DNA of 64,000 bases from Acanthamoeba lenticulata (Eukaryota; Discosea; Longamoebia; Acanthamoebidae). Below the pieces are notes generated by a model that did not search any database, was not told the origin of the DNA, and was given only the letters and a program-made list of their open reading frames with translations. Position 1 is the first letter of the stretch. Each line of letters starts with the position of its first letter. The DNA is taken from the NCBI GenBank assembly GCA_002179805.1, contig NAVB01000077.1, forward strand, positions 1 through 64,000, read 5' to 3'. Shown piece by piece: positions 21,363 through 31,392 of this stretch. The position numbers were made by a program, and so were the translations under genes.

Positions 21363-21518
21363 CTTTCCCTTTTTATTGTGTGTCGACACTCCGCACACCA
21401 ATTTTCTTGTCTATTTCCTCAATCCCGTTGGCCTCAGCGAATAAACTTCGACCAAATTAATCGGCTTTTATTGCTATTGTGCCATAAAACACACAACATC
21501 AACACACCACACGCTCGC

Positions 21519-22475
21519 ATGGACCTCAACGCACGCCTTCTTGCTCTTCTCGCCCAACAGGGCGCCTCACCTGGGGCGGGTGGGGGCGATAATGGCGCGG
21601 CCCAGCGGGATGCCCAGCGACGAAATGTGGAGGAGCTCATGCGCAACAGCCCCAACGAGCTTTTTCGGTTTGTGCACAAGTGGAAGCTGGAGCCCGAGCG
21701 CTTCGAGAAGTCGGCGCGCGTGGACACCGTCCGCCACCTGCTCGAAGATGAGGCCATTCGGCGCGACATCGACCTGGCCGACGACCACGGCCAAACGGCT
21801 CTCCACTACGCCCTGCAGTCACGGCAGCACAAGGTGGCCCGCCTACTCGTAGAGGCCGGAGCCGACGTCTTTGGCGTCGCAGACGACCAGTCGCCCTTGC
21901 GGTTGATCTTCTGCGGGACCAAGGGCCCCGTGGGCGCCACCACTCTTGTGTTTGCCAAGTGGCTTCTGGCCCGCCTGGAGGGCCTGGGCCAGGGCCCCGA
22001 GGCAGCCGCGTGTCTCAACCGTCGGCCCAGCTCGCTCCTCATCGTGAGCAGAAAGAAACACGAACAACTTCCGACCTGCGAGCTGCTGCTCAAGCACGGG
22101 GTCGACCCCATGTCGAGGGACATGTTTGGCTGGACCGCGCTGCACCACGCCGCCAAGCGAGGCCACGTCGGGCTGGCCAAGCTGCTCATCGCACGCGGGG
22201 CCGACGTCAACGCGGTCAAGAACGACGGCTATACGCCGCTCCACCTGGCCGCGCTCAACAACAAGAGCGAGGTGGCCATGCTGTTGCTCGCCGCCGGCGC
22301 CATGACCGAGCCCCTGACGGGCGAGAACGAGGAGCGGCCCGTGCTGAGCCGCAAGAACGCTGCTGATCTGGCCGACATCAACAACCACCAGTGCACGGCG
22401 TACCTCATTCGGACGTGGACCTCTTGGAACGCACCCCCCGACTCGGATACCACCATGGCAGACAACGTGGCCTGA
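21519..22475 (+). CDS. Ankyrin-repeat protein
   Basis: Intronless 318-residue frame from the ATG at 21519 to TGA at 22473-22475. Canonical ankyrin units are visible: DDHGQTALHYALQSRQHKVA, RLLVEAGADVFGV; MFGWTALHHAAKRGHVGLAK, LLIARGADVNAV; and NDGYTPLHLAALNNKSEVAM, LLLAAGA. A less regular unit with a long insertion lies between the first and second. The N-terminal 80 residues are helical and charged, and the tail is not recognisable. These are standard 33-residue ankyrins, different from the 27-residue HLDVLQWA repeat elsewhere in the window. The role is probably protein binding; the partner is unknown. Its 3' end faces the GH16-like gene with only 76 bp between stops. Confidence 0.88.
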   Translation: MDLNARLLALLAQQGASPGAGGGDNGAAQRDAQRRNVEELMRNSPNELFRFVHKWKLEPERFEKSARVDTVRHLLEDEAIRRDIDLADDHGQTALHYALQSRQHKVARLLVEAGADVFGVADDQSPLRLIFCGTKGPVGATTLVFAKWLLARLEGLGQGPEAAACLNRRPSSLLIVSRKKHEQLPTCELLLKHGVDPMSRDMFGWTALHHAAKRGHVGLAKLLIARGADVNAVKNDGYTPLHLAALNNKSEVAMLLLAAGAMTEPLTGENEERPVLSRKNAADLADINNHQCTAYLIRTWTSWNAPPDSDTTMADNVA

Positions 22476-22551
22476 GCCGCACTTTTTCATTAAAATTCTT
22501 TTTCAAATAAAATAAAAACCAACATTTTTATAAAATAGAATGATCATCAAG
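22476..22551. other. Tail-to-tail 3' UTR with polyadenylation signals
   Basis: 76 bp shared by the converging ankyrin and GH16-like genes. It contains attaaa and aataaaataaa on the plus strand; the two transcripts probably overlap. Confidence 0.5.
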
Positions 22552-23961
22552 CTACTGCCAGAAGGAAGGGGCAAGGCTGTTGGCGGCGCTGTGATCACCG
22601 GACGGGGTTGGGGCCAGCTGGTAGACGCGTACATGGTTGAAAAGCCAGTACGCCTCCTTGAATTGCTGTGTGACAAAAAATATAAATTTAAATATAAAAA
22701 CAAAAAATTGTTAGCCATTCCCAAAAAACGAGTTGAGGGCGAGCCGGACCTGTGGGTTGTTGCGGACATAGTCGGCGCAGGTGCTGTTGTTGGCCTGGGC
22801 TTCGCACGAGCTTCCGCTCCACACGCTGTTGACGTAGTCACCACAGAAGGTGAGGTTGATCGTGATGGTGTGGTTCCTGAAGTTGTTGGCCGGGCAGTTG
22901 GTGCCCAGAGCAAAGTAGGCGTAGGGCTTGCCCCACGTGCTCGGGTCGGGCGACCCAGACGTGATGTCCCTGCGTTGCCAATACATCACCCAGCATAGTC
23001 ATCATCATGTTGCACTGTTTCCCTGCAAAGGTGTGGGTTTGTGCGAGTACGCGGGAAGGCCGGCCGAGCGCGCAAAGAACCACGCGCTGATGTGTTCCGT
23101 CGTCCACTCGACGGCGTAGACGCCACCGCTGGCGTTGTTAAACGGCGCGCCGTAGCTGCCCTCCGGCCCGTAGACCCCGCAGCCCGCCTCATCCTATGTT
23201 CAGGACAAGCAACCCCGCAACACCAGCGAAGGATGAGCTCAAGCGGCTCACCTGCGGCCACGACGGCACGGGGCCAGCGGAAGTTACGCACGTCGGGGCG
23301 GACCTGGCAGTCGTCCTCTGCTCGTGGCCAACCGGAGGAAGAAGCGTCAAGTCAGAGCTCAAGCTCGGCAATGGCGCACAATCGCGTCCCTGCGCGCGCG
23401 CAAGAGCACGATTGGTGCCGCCAATAACAACGTGGCCAATCAGCAACCGACGCTGGAGACGGACCGGGACGACGTTGGCCGTACCGCAGCCGGTAGGCAT
23501 GTGGGCGAGGTCGGCCAGGAAGAGTCCGCCGGTGAACAGCTGCGAGGACTCGAGACGGACCGAATCTCGGCCTCGAGCTTCGGCCGCGACGACGTTCTGG
23601 GTGTCCGTGCCGAGCCGAACCTGACCGTTGCCCTCCACGGAGATGATGCCGCGGTCTGCCGAGGCTCATCGGCGTAAGAACGAAAACGAATGCGAGAAAA
23701 CGAGAAAAACGAACACAAAAACCACAAAGGGCAACCTTGGGCCGTTTGTTGGTCGATGTAGTTCACGAAGCCGTTGGTTGGGTCGTCCTCCCTCATGAAC
23801 TGGAACTTATCAAAGAAGGTGTCACCTTTGGCCTCCCATGAAAGCTGGTAGCTGGTCGAGGACGCGGCCGTCGCTCCCCAGGTTGTGGTCGCCAGGATCG
23901 CAGCGGACAGGGCCAGCCAGACCAACAACCCTCTTCTTCCTGTACTATTGATGCTCTTCAT
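22552..23961 (-). CDS. Secreted GH16-like protein lacking the catalytic segment
   Basis: The ATG at 23959-23961 gives a signal peptide (GLLVWLALSAAILATTTWG). Exons then follow the order of fungal-type GH16 endo-beta-1,3(4)-glucanases: SWEAKGDTFFDKFQFM and GFVNYID; LGTDTQNVVAAEARGRDSVR and GGLFLADLAHMPTGCG; DEAGCGVYGPEGSYGAPFN and GVYAVEWTTEHISAWFFAR; PDPSTWGKPYAYF, ITINLTFCGDYVNSVW and TCADYVRNN; and, after an A/T-rich intron (about 22678-22737), QFKEAYWLFNHVRVYQ with stop at 22552-22554. Between 'HMPTGCG' and 'DEAGCGVYG' the family has TWPAFW plus the ExDxxE catalytic motif, about 60 residues. The roughly 285 bp present there contain no such sequence in any minus frame. Either a pseudogene or a non-catalytic carbohydrate-binding derivative. 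Confidence 0.75.
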
Positions 23962-24334
23962 TGGAGCTTTCTTCGATGTGGAGGTTGTCCAAGGGCTGCT
24001 GTTGGCGCCACCGAAGCGGTATTGCGTCCTCTGGGTGCTCATTGGTGGTAACTTGTCGCCGATTGCTCTGCGGAACAGCCGGACCATCATTATGCTTCGG
24101 TGATAAACAGTACCTTCCATTGTAGAAGTCTTCTTGCAAGCCAATGAGCAAAGGGACGCCAGGTGAACATCATGGCTGAAGAAGTCATTGACGATAAGTG
24201 GCCGTGCGGATTGGATTGTGAGTCTCGTCCTGAAGCACACAGAGCAAGTCCCAGGCCATATTCGGGCTCGTCAACCCCGGGCCAGGGTTGGAGGAACAAA
24301 AGGAAAAAGGAGAATTGTTTTGTCTAAGCCAGCG
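23962..24334. other. Divergent promoter region
   Basis: 373 bp between the GH16-like start (minus) and the TPR/HNH-like start (plus). An in-frame extension upstream of the GH16 ATG (to about 24240) would bury the signal peptide and is not preferred. I see no other feature. Confidence 0.5.
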
Positions 24335-24949
24335 ATGGCAGAAGAGGGAGGAGTTGGCGCAACCAGAGAAGAGGAAGGGAGGGAGGAGACACAAGAAGAA
24401 CGTAACAGGCACCGAGCCCGCGTGACAGAAGGTTTACGACAAGCACTGGAGAAAGGGCACACGGCACTACGGAGTGGGCAGTGGCCGGTTGCAATTCAAT
24501 GCTTTCAAAATGGATTGTCTCGCAAGGAGCCGAACGATTTGAGCGTACCCGAGTTCATGGAGGGCATGTTGGCTCTCGCTGAAGCCTTCATGGGCAACGC
24601 CGACTACGACGCCGCTTTGAACATCGCGTCTGCTTGCACCCGCACGCACGGGGCTGGTGCAGCCAAGGTGCCTCGACCTTCTTATTGGCCCCTCCTCTTC
24701 ATCTTGGGGAAGCGCTCAATCGTGTGACGCAAACAGGCCTGGAGGCTCAAGGCCGAGGCACTGCGCCTGCTGGGTCGTCACACAGAGGCCCTGGGGATCT
24801 GTTATGAAGCGCTCCAATCGAAGCGGAACCTGGCCGAGGAAGATGCACAACAGCTTCTGGCTCTACAGCAACAACTTCTCCAAGACAGGTAGGCTCTTCT
24901 TTCTTTTCTTAATAATTCTATTATTGTTATTTTTGTTTTTGTTTGTTTG

Positions 24950-24980
<31 letters not shown>

Positions 24981-26545
24981 TTAATGCTGCTGACTTCGAT
25001 CGACTCTCGGGCAAGAGGCAGAACTGTGCCGTCCTGAGCCCTACAGCCTCGCCCCGCGCGCCGGCGCCGCCATCGCCAATCCTCCATCGATTTTCGCGGT
25101 CCCCAGGCGGTGGCGTGCGACGACTCACCGTCACCCGCCTGGCCGAGATCGCGGCCGCCGTCACCAACGAGTTCAACCGAAGCAGCTTCTTCCACCGGCG
25201 CCACGGCGACATGCTGTGCCGCGTGGCCAAGAAGCGCCTGCGGCTTGCCTCCCTTCGCGGCCCCGGCCTGAAGCAAGAAGAGACCACCACCACGACGATG
25301 ACGACGGCGTCATCTTCATCGTCATCATCATCATCACCTTCATCGTCGTCGTCGTCTTTCTTCTCCTCGTCGTTGGTGCTGGCGTCGTCCGATCTGCAAC
25401 GGCAGCAGCAGCAGCAAGCGCAAGAGCAAGAGGCCTGGCGCGAGGCGGCCGCGCTCTACGGCATCGAGTGGACCGAGGAGGCCGTGGAGACCTGGTACCA
25501 GGAGCCGCTCGGCATCGACGACCTGGCGCGCCTGTGGAACGAGCAGCTCGACGCCGGCGGCGTGGCCCGGTGCGCCCTCACGCGGCGGGCCATGAGCATG
25601 ACGCCGCACCATCCCGACGTCGGCTCGCTCGATCGCATCAACTCGGCCCGCGGCTACGTGGCGGGCAACGTGCAGTGGGTCTGCGCCTGGGTCAACTCCA
25701 TGAAGGGCCCCATGCGCGAGCACCTCTTTTACCAGCGCTGCGAGCTGCTCTTTGAGTGCCGCGACCAGTGGCGCAGTCGGCGCGTACGCGGCTTCCTTTT
25801 TTATTTTTATTTTATTTTTTGACAATTTTAAATTAGTTTTCATGATTTCTTCCACTTTATTTTTACACAATTTGTCCGATGAATTGGCTGACGCTAGACA
25901 ATGCCTTGCTAGGGGCTGACGTCGGAGGGCCCGTTCGATTTAGAGCAGGAGCAAAGCGAAGATGATTCATCGCAGTCGCAGATACCGTCCGACCCCAGCG
26001 GCACGCCCGGGCAAACGAGTAGCCAAGCCACCACCACCGCCGTCTCTCACCCAACGACGCCCTCGATGCCAACACCGGCACCAACGACGCCGACACCGAC
26101 GCCAACACCAACACCATTGGCACTGTCAACGCCACTACCGACGTCAACGTCGACATCAACGCCAATGCCAGCGCCAGTGCCAACGCCACCGTCGACGCCA
26201 TTGCCAATGCCAACGCCAACATCAACGCCAACGCCAACGCCAGCCCGAACGGCAACACCAACATCGGTGCCAATGCTGCCGCCGATGCCTCACCGCAACA
26301 CAATCATGACAGCTGCCCACGCTCCCGCGGCCATGCAAAACGACGAGCTCGAGAGCCTGAAGCGGCGAGTGGACAAGTTGGAGGCTGCCCTCGAAGCCCT
26401 GCAGCGCGAACGTGCCTCGTCGTCGAATGGTGAGACCAATACGAAAGATTTTGGTCCTAATACGAGCTTTGGCGAGGAGGACGATGGTGACGTCTCGTCA
26501 CAGACCACTTATGTCGTCAAGCGACGGAAGTTGGATGACACATGA
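24335..26545 (+). CDS. TPR-like / HNH-like nuclease-fold fusion with Pro-Thr tail
   Basis: Five exons are inferred. The ATG at 24335 starts a Glu-rich leader, then tetratricopeptide-like helices: HTALRSGQWPVAIQCFQNGL, EGMLALAEAFMGNADYDAAL and, after an intron, WRLKAEALRLLGRHTEALGI. An intron with (TTTTG)n (24890-25017) leads to a long exon with Ser and Gln runs, then a compact block CALTRRAMSM, SLDRINSARGY, GNVQWVCAWVNSMKG. The order C-x-L-T...S-x-D-R-I-x...GY...GNV-x-x-V-C...N-x-M-K is that of HNH/endonuclease VII-like domains found in phage and algal-virus proteins. A final exon (from about 25914) has a Pro/Thr repeat, a coiled coil (LKRRVDKLEAALEALQRE) and KRRKLDD, a likely NLS, ending at 26545. 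Nuclease activity is inferred from pattern only. Confidence 0.6.
26065..26262 (+). repeat. Hexanucleotide-like (CCAACN)n tract coding Pro-Thr
   Basis: Roughly thirty imperfect 6-bp units (ccaacg, ccaaca, ccgacg) encode alternating Pro and Thr/Ala/Ser in the last exon of the TPR/HNH-like gene, giving a mucin-like linker between that domain and the C-terminal coiled coil. Confidence 0.85.
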
Positions 26546-26628
26546 TAAACGTTGCTTGATATTATGAGAATTATGCATCCTATTTAGCGAAATGGTATTT
26601 CTTTTTCTTATTATCGCGTGCGGTCACG

Positions 26629-27632
26629 ATGAGCGTGGAAGAAGCAGACAAAGGTGTGAAGGACCTCATGGTGGAGCTGGTTTCGCTCATTTTCCAGTTT
26701 GTGGAGCCGCACGCCCTTCCTTCCTGCCGTGCCGTGTGCCAACAGTGGAGCCACGCGTTCCAACACCTGCGTGTTGTTCGCCCACACACCAAGCTGCCGC
26801 GCATGGATCTTCGAGGAGCCGCGCCCCAGGGCGCCCAGCCCCATTTTGCGGCACACGTGGCTGGCAAAGGCTGGCTGTCAACAGTGCAATGGGCGCGCTC
26901 CAGTGGGTGTTTATGGGACGAGCATGTCTGCTCGGTTGCCGCCAAGGGAGGCCGCCTGGCCGTGCTCCAGTGGGCGCGAGACAATGGCTGCCCGTGGGAT
27001 GAGGACACCTGTGCCAAGGCGGCCGCGGGAGGCCACCTGGCCGTGCTCAAGTGGGCGCGAGACAACGGCTGTCCGTGGGATGGCAAAACATGCACCGTGG
27101 CTGCCGCCCACGGCCATCTGGACGTGCTCAAGTGGGCTGTCTGATGGAAGAGGATACCTGCACTAGTGCTGCCATGCGAGGCCACCTGGACGTGCTCCAG
27201 TGGGCGCACGCCAATGGATGCCCATGGGACACATGGACCTGTGCTTATGCGGCCGACGGAGGCCATCTGGCCGTGCTCCAGTGGGCGCGCGTCAACGGCT
27301 GCCCATGGGACAAGTGGACGTGCGCCTACGCAGCCAAGGGAGGCCATTTGGAGATGCTCCAGTGGGCGCATGCCCATGTCTGCCCGTGGGACGAGTTGAC
27401 CTGCCGCTCCGCAGCGGAGGGAGGCCACCTGGCCGTGCTCCAGTGGGCTCGTGCCTATGGATGCCCTTGGGACGAGGCCACCTGCGCTTACGCGGCCTTA
27501 GGAGGTCATCTGGGCGTGCTCCAGTGGGCACGCGCCAATGGCTGCCCTTGGGACAAGCGCACCAGCAGCTACGCAACCACTTTTGGCCGCCAGGCTGTGC
27601 TTGAGTGGGCGCGCGCCAATGGCTGCCCTTAA
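26629..27632 (+). pseudogene. F-box gene with ten 27-aa repeats, broken by a 13-nt deletion
   Basis: The ATG at 26629 starts an F-box-like N-terminus (KDLMVELVSLIFQFVEPHAL, PSCRAVCQQWSHAF), then VAGKGWLSTVQWARSSGC and 27-residue units of the form GGHLAVLQWARxNGCPWDExTCxxAA. The fourth unit is cut: 'ctcaagtgggc' is followed by 'tgtctgatggaagaggat', where the usual text would be 13 nt longer, so the first frame stops at 27142-27144. The second frame carries on with six more good units to 27632. Joined as found, the gene cannot make a full repeat array; it would yield a 171-residue F-box protein with three units. It is paralogous to the intact gene at 45078-47063. A sequencing error is unlikely to delete 13 bases but should be checked. 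Confidence 0.8.
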
Positions 27633-27904
27633 GAAAGAGGACCAGGAAGAGCACCACCACTCGATCGGATTATGGAAGAGGAGACGTGCCTTGGATGTAT
27701 TGGCTGCTGTACAGTTTCCCTTTATTGAAACTGTTCAAGCGGGAGCGTGGTACTGCCAACGCAGCAAATGTCCAATGCAACAGCGTGTTTGGCGATTAGG
27801 GTTCAAGACCAAGAGCGATGCGGCCAAGGCGGTGGGCGTCGTTGGTGCTTTGGTAGGCCTCATTGGTAGTCATGCCGCGGAACGCGCGAGCATGGAACTG
27901 TTTT

Positions 27905-28576
27905 TCACGACACGTCAGCAGTTAGACACGGCAAAATGTTCGAGTAGCGTGTGTCACGCACCTCCTCTTCAGGCAATATCTTCAGGAACACCTTGCGGAT
28001 GTCATCTTCTGTTCGTGGGTCAGCTGCAATGACTCGGATGCGCTATTGCACATGAAACGATCAATGAAAACGCGCGCAGAGACACACGACTTGCGTAGTA
28101 GGTACCTCAAGACGCATCTCTTCAGCATGTGAAGCGACTGCACTAGCCTTGATGAAGGAGTCGACCCCTTGTAGGGTGTGGTCCCAATAGCGTTCCTTCT
28201 TCTCAAGAACGCTTGGCTCGACTCCACGCGCACGGAGGAGGTCGGCAACCCACTTGGCATGCGTTTCCTCTTGGCGAGCAATGATGGAGATCACGGTGAA
28301 CTGTTGTTCTGTCATCTGGTCCTTGTAGGCATCTCTCATTGCAGCCAGGCGTTCGGCAGCTTTAGCCTCACCATGGTACTGGTTCTGGTGGTACCCGTGA
28401 GTCAATCGACCTGCATGCACACCATGTGAAGAAGGAAAAAACCGTACCTTCAGCCAGTGGATGAGCTTGTCCTTGTCAAGCACTGTGGCATCCCACCACT
28501 CTTGGCTGGTTAAGAGCTTCTTTGAGGTGGTGTTCTCGTCAGCGACCCTTGCCGAGTTCCTCACAATCGTTTCCAT
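27905..28576 (-). CDS. Ferritin-like (rubrerythrin-type) helical protein
   Basis: Three exons from the ATG at 28574-28576 to TGA at 27905-27907. The product starts METIVRNSARVADENTTSK and has helices QNQYHGEAKAAERLAAMRDA, TEQQFTVISIIARQEETHAK, SFIKASAVASHAEEMRLE, then, after an intron, RIRVIAADPRTEDDIRKVFL and KILPEEEVRDTRYSN. One clear ExxH (EETH) and Glu residues at helix positions expected for a di-iron four-helix bundle suggest a ferritin-like fold. The last helix, where a second ExxH would be expected, reads EEEVRDT, with no His. So the metal site may be altered or lost. Family assignment is by pattern and is moderate; role unknown. Confidence 0.5.
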
Positions 28577-28795
28577 CTTGGTTTGTTTGAAAAGACACAA
28601 CAGCTTGGTTCTTTTATGCGGGGCAGTAACTTCACTGCAAGCAGAGGAAATTTGGTCATTGGGTAATTCTTGCCGACGTGAACAGCACCAATGGAAAAGT
28701 TTTAGGTCAGTAAAATGTACGAAAAAATTCGAGGAAATTAAATCAGGTTCAATAGAATCACTTTTCCCTCGCCGCAACGGCTCTATAAATGAAAG

Positions 28796-31289
28796 ATGGC
28801 CAATAACACGTACAAGGTGCCCTCCCTGCTTCACGGTCTGATTTGCACTTTCCTCGCATTTTAAAAGGAATTACGTGAAATGTCCAATTTTTGAAGATTG
28901 AGTACGCGTCAGCCGGTCGTGCAACAGTACGTTACCTTCATCTCCACAGTGAGCTCGTTGCCGCCCTGTTCTTCCATTTCCAATTCTACCCTGGTTGGTA
29001 ATCAAGTAGTTCAATTTTCATTTTTGCAGTGCAAGCTTACCGCGTGCAAGAAGAAGATTGAGAAGGGCGACATGCGCGTGGGCAAGACCTTTCCCAACGA
29101 GCGCTTCACTGAGGGCGGTACCATGACCGAGTGGTTTCACGCTCCCTGCATCTTCCAGGTCCGCTACTCCCCCCTCCCTTCTCTTTCGTCTCCCGCAGCT
29201 AGCTTGACAAAGGTGCACATGACACACGAATGCAGCACTTGAAACGGGCCCGAAAGACGACGAAGAAGATCGACAGCGAGGACGACCTTGAAGGCTTCAG
29301 CCACCTCCACGACAACGATCAGAAGAGGCTCAGCCACTACATCCAAGGCACGTCTCCTCTCCTCTCCTCTATGTGGGACCCGGCGTCTTGGTCTCGGTCT
29401 CGCGGATCGCGGCGCTGACGCCAGCACACACGACACACGCGGCCGCACACGCGCACACAGCGTTTGCTGCGGGCGAGGAGATCGAGAATCCCTACGTGGA
29501 CGGCGATGGCGCGGCGATAACGAGCACGACGACCACTGCCGCGGCGGCGCCCAAGAACAATAACAAGAAAAAGGCCGCGGGCAAGAAGGGCCAGCCAGAG
29601 CCCGTCATCCCGGCCCACGTCCTCCAGCGCACCAAGAAACCGCCCACCAAGCGAGTCGAGAAGAAGAACGTTGAAGGTAAGAGACACGTCGAAAGCGCGC
29701 TCGCCACGCATGTGAGCAACTGAGTTTTCAATGACGTCGCGCTGGCACCAGTGGAGCTGTTCCGGGCGCGTATCGTGAAGGAGGGGACCAAGACGCCGAT
29801 GTACCTGCCTATGGACAACTCGCCGCTCGTGCTCGGCCGCGGCGCCGAGACCGGCATCACCGACAAGCGCTGCTCGCGCACCCAACGTGCGTGGCTTTCT
29901 CAATCGCAACAACAACAACAGCAACAAGTTGAGTTTAGTTGTGTCGTCTCGCGTTGTCTCACCCTGTGCCGGGGCGCGGTGGCCAGTCCAGCTGGTGGCC
30001 TCGCAGGAGGACAAGACCGTGACGCTGACCATGGCACGGCACACACACGCTCGCACACATGCTCGCACACGCGTGCGCACGCGTGCTAACCGGTGGCTGT
30101 GCAGTTGGGAAACAACCCGACGAGCTTCGTGCTGGACGAGGCGGGCGAGCCGAGGCCGCTGACCAAGGGCGAGAGCATGGAGCTGCCCAACGGCTCGCGC
30201 TTCATTCTCTTTGTCGATGACGTCTACGTCGTCCAGACGCGCACCGACAAAGTCATGCAGGTAACATTTTTTTTTTTTTGTAATTAATAATGAATTATTA
30301 TTTTTTGATTATTTTAATCATGTTTTAACTTCAAAATATCAATAATTAATGGCCCAAAAGGAAATGGAAGTGGAGGTCGAGGACGAGGACGAGGATGACT
30401 CGGCGACGGACGAGGACGAGGAGCTCCAGAGGCAGGCGGCTGAGGCGGCCAAGAAGCGGAAAGCGCCCGCCACAACGACGGCGGGCGGCGGGCCGGCCGC
30501 CAAGAAGGCCAAGGCCGAACCCAAGCCCAAGGCCCCGCCCAAGCCCAAGAAGACAAAGAAGAAGGGCGGCGGCGGTGGCGGGATCGATCTGGGCGACGGC
30601 ACGATCGACAGCGATGACGACGGCCAGCCCAACACCTACGACTACAACGACGGCTTCCTCGTCCCCAACAACGCCAGCCTGGGCGAGGAGGAGGGCGCTG
30701 ATGATGACGACGACTTCCTGGACTCACGCGCTGGCAGCAAGCGGCGGCGGCGCGCAGAGGACGACGACGCCGAAGCCATGCGCGAGGCCAAGGTACACCG
30801 CCACCTTAACATCGACGCATCCCCCGCTTGAAGCCAAGCGCTGACCAGACTCGTGTGCAGCATTTCTTGAAGGGCTTTGATGACGGCGAAGAGGACGAGG
30901 AGGACGGCGGCCGCGGAGGGCAGACGTACAAGAACGGGAAGCCCGTGTGCCGCTACGGCGCGGGCTGCTACCGGGCCAACCCGGACCACCTCCGGCAGTT
31001 CTGGCATCCGCCCAAGGACGAGAAGAAGAAGCAGCAGCAAGCGGCGGTGCAGGTCAAGAAGAAGCAGCAGGATGTGGCCGAGGGGACCATCAGCGACGAG
31101 GAGGACGGCGAAGGAGGAGGAGGAGCGCGTGACAAGGCGGATGTGGAGGGCAAGGTCAAGACGCTGACGGCGATGTCCAGCTTCCGTGACCTCGACGCAG
31201 GGATCGTGCGCGACGTGCTCGTGGCCAACAACGGGTCTCTCCACCTGACCATGGAGGCCCTCAAGCACCTCGTCGCCTCTGACGAGTAG
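28796..31289 (+). CDS. APLF-like DNA-repair protein: zf-PARP, FHA, PBZ and CUE-like domains
   Basis: I start at ATG 28796: MANNTYK, spliced to IEYASAGRAT and CKLTACKKKIEKGDMRVG, then EWFHAPCIF. This is a PARP-type DNA-nick-binding zinc finger with all its expected ligands. A Lys-rich linker follows. Next comes a PNKP/APTX/APLF-type FHA domain: LVLGRGAETGITDKRCSRTQ, VQLVASQEDKTVTL, GNNPTSFVLDEAGEP. After an acidic Lys-rich linker with PAAKKAK and SKRRRR (NLS-like) there is a perfect PBZ poly(ADP-ribose)-binding finger, CRYGAGCYRANPDHLRQFWH. The tail (FRDLDAGIVRDVLVANNG, SLHLTMEALKHLV) fits a CUE/UBA helix bundle. The stop is at 31287-31289. It should be a nuclear factor recruited to strand breaks by PARP signalling and by phospho-XRCC1/XRCC4-type partners. 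At least seven introns. Confidence 0.85.
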
Positions 31290-31392
31290 TAAGAAGACCT
31301 CCTTGTTCAAAAATAACAGTAAAATGTAGTAAATTCAAAACAAAAATCAAAATCCATGAAAAGAATTTTATTCACAAAAAGAACACACACGC

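Noticed and set aside
24930..24985. (TTTTG)n tract as a regulatory element
   Set aside because: It lies within an intron of the TPR/HNH-like gene and is best explained as a simple repeat.
28783..28788. TATAAA as the promoter of the APLF-like gene
   Set aside because: It lies only 8-13 bp upstream of the chosen ATG, too close for a TATA box directing that start codon.
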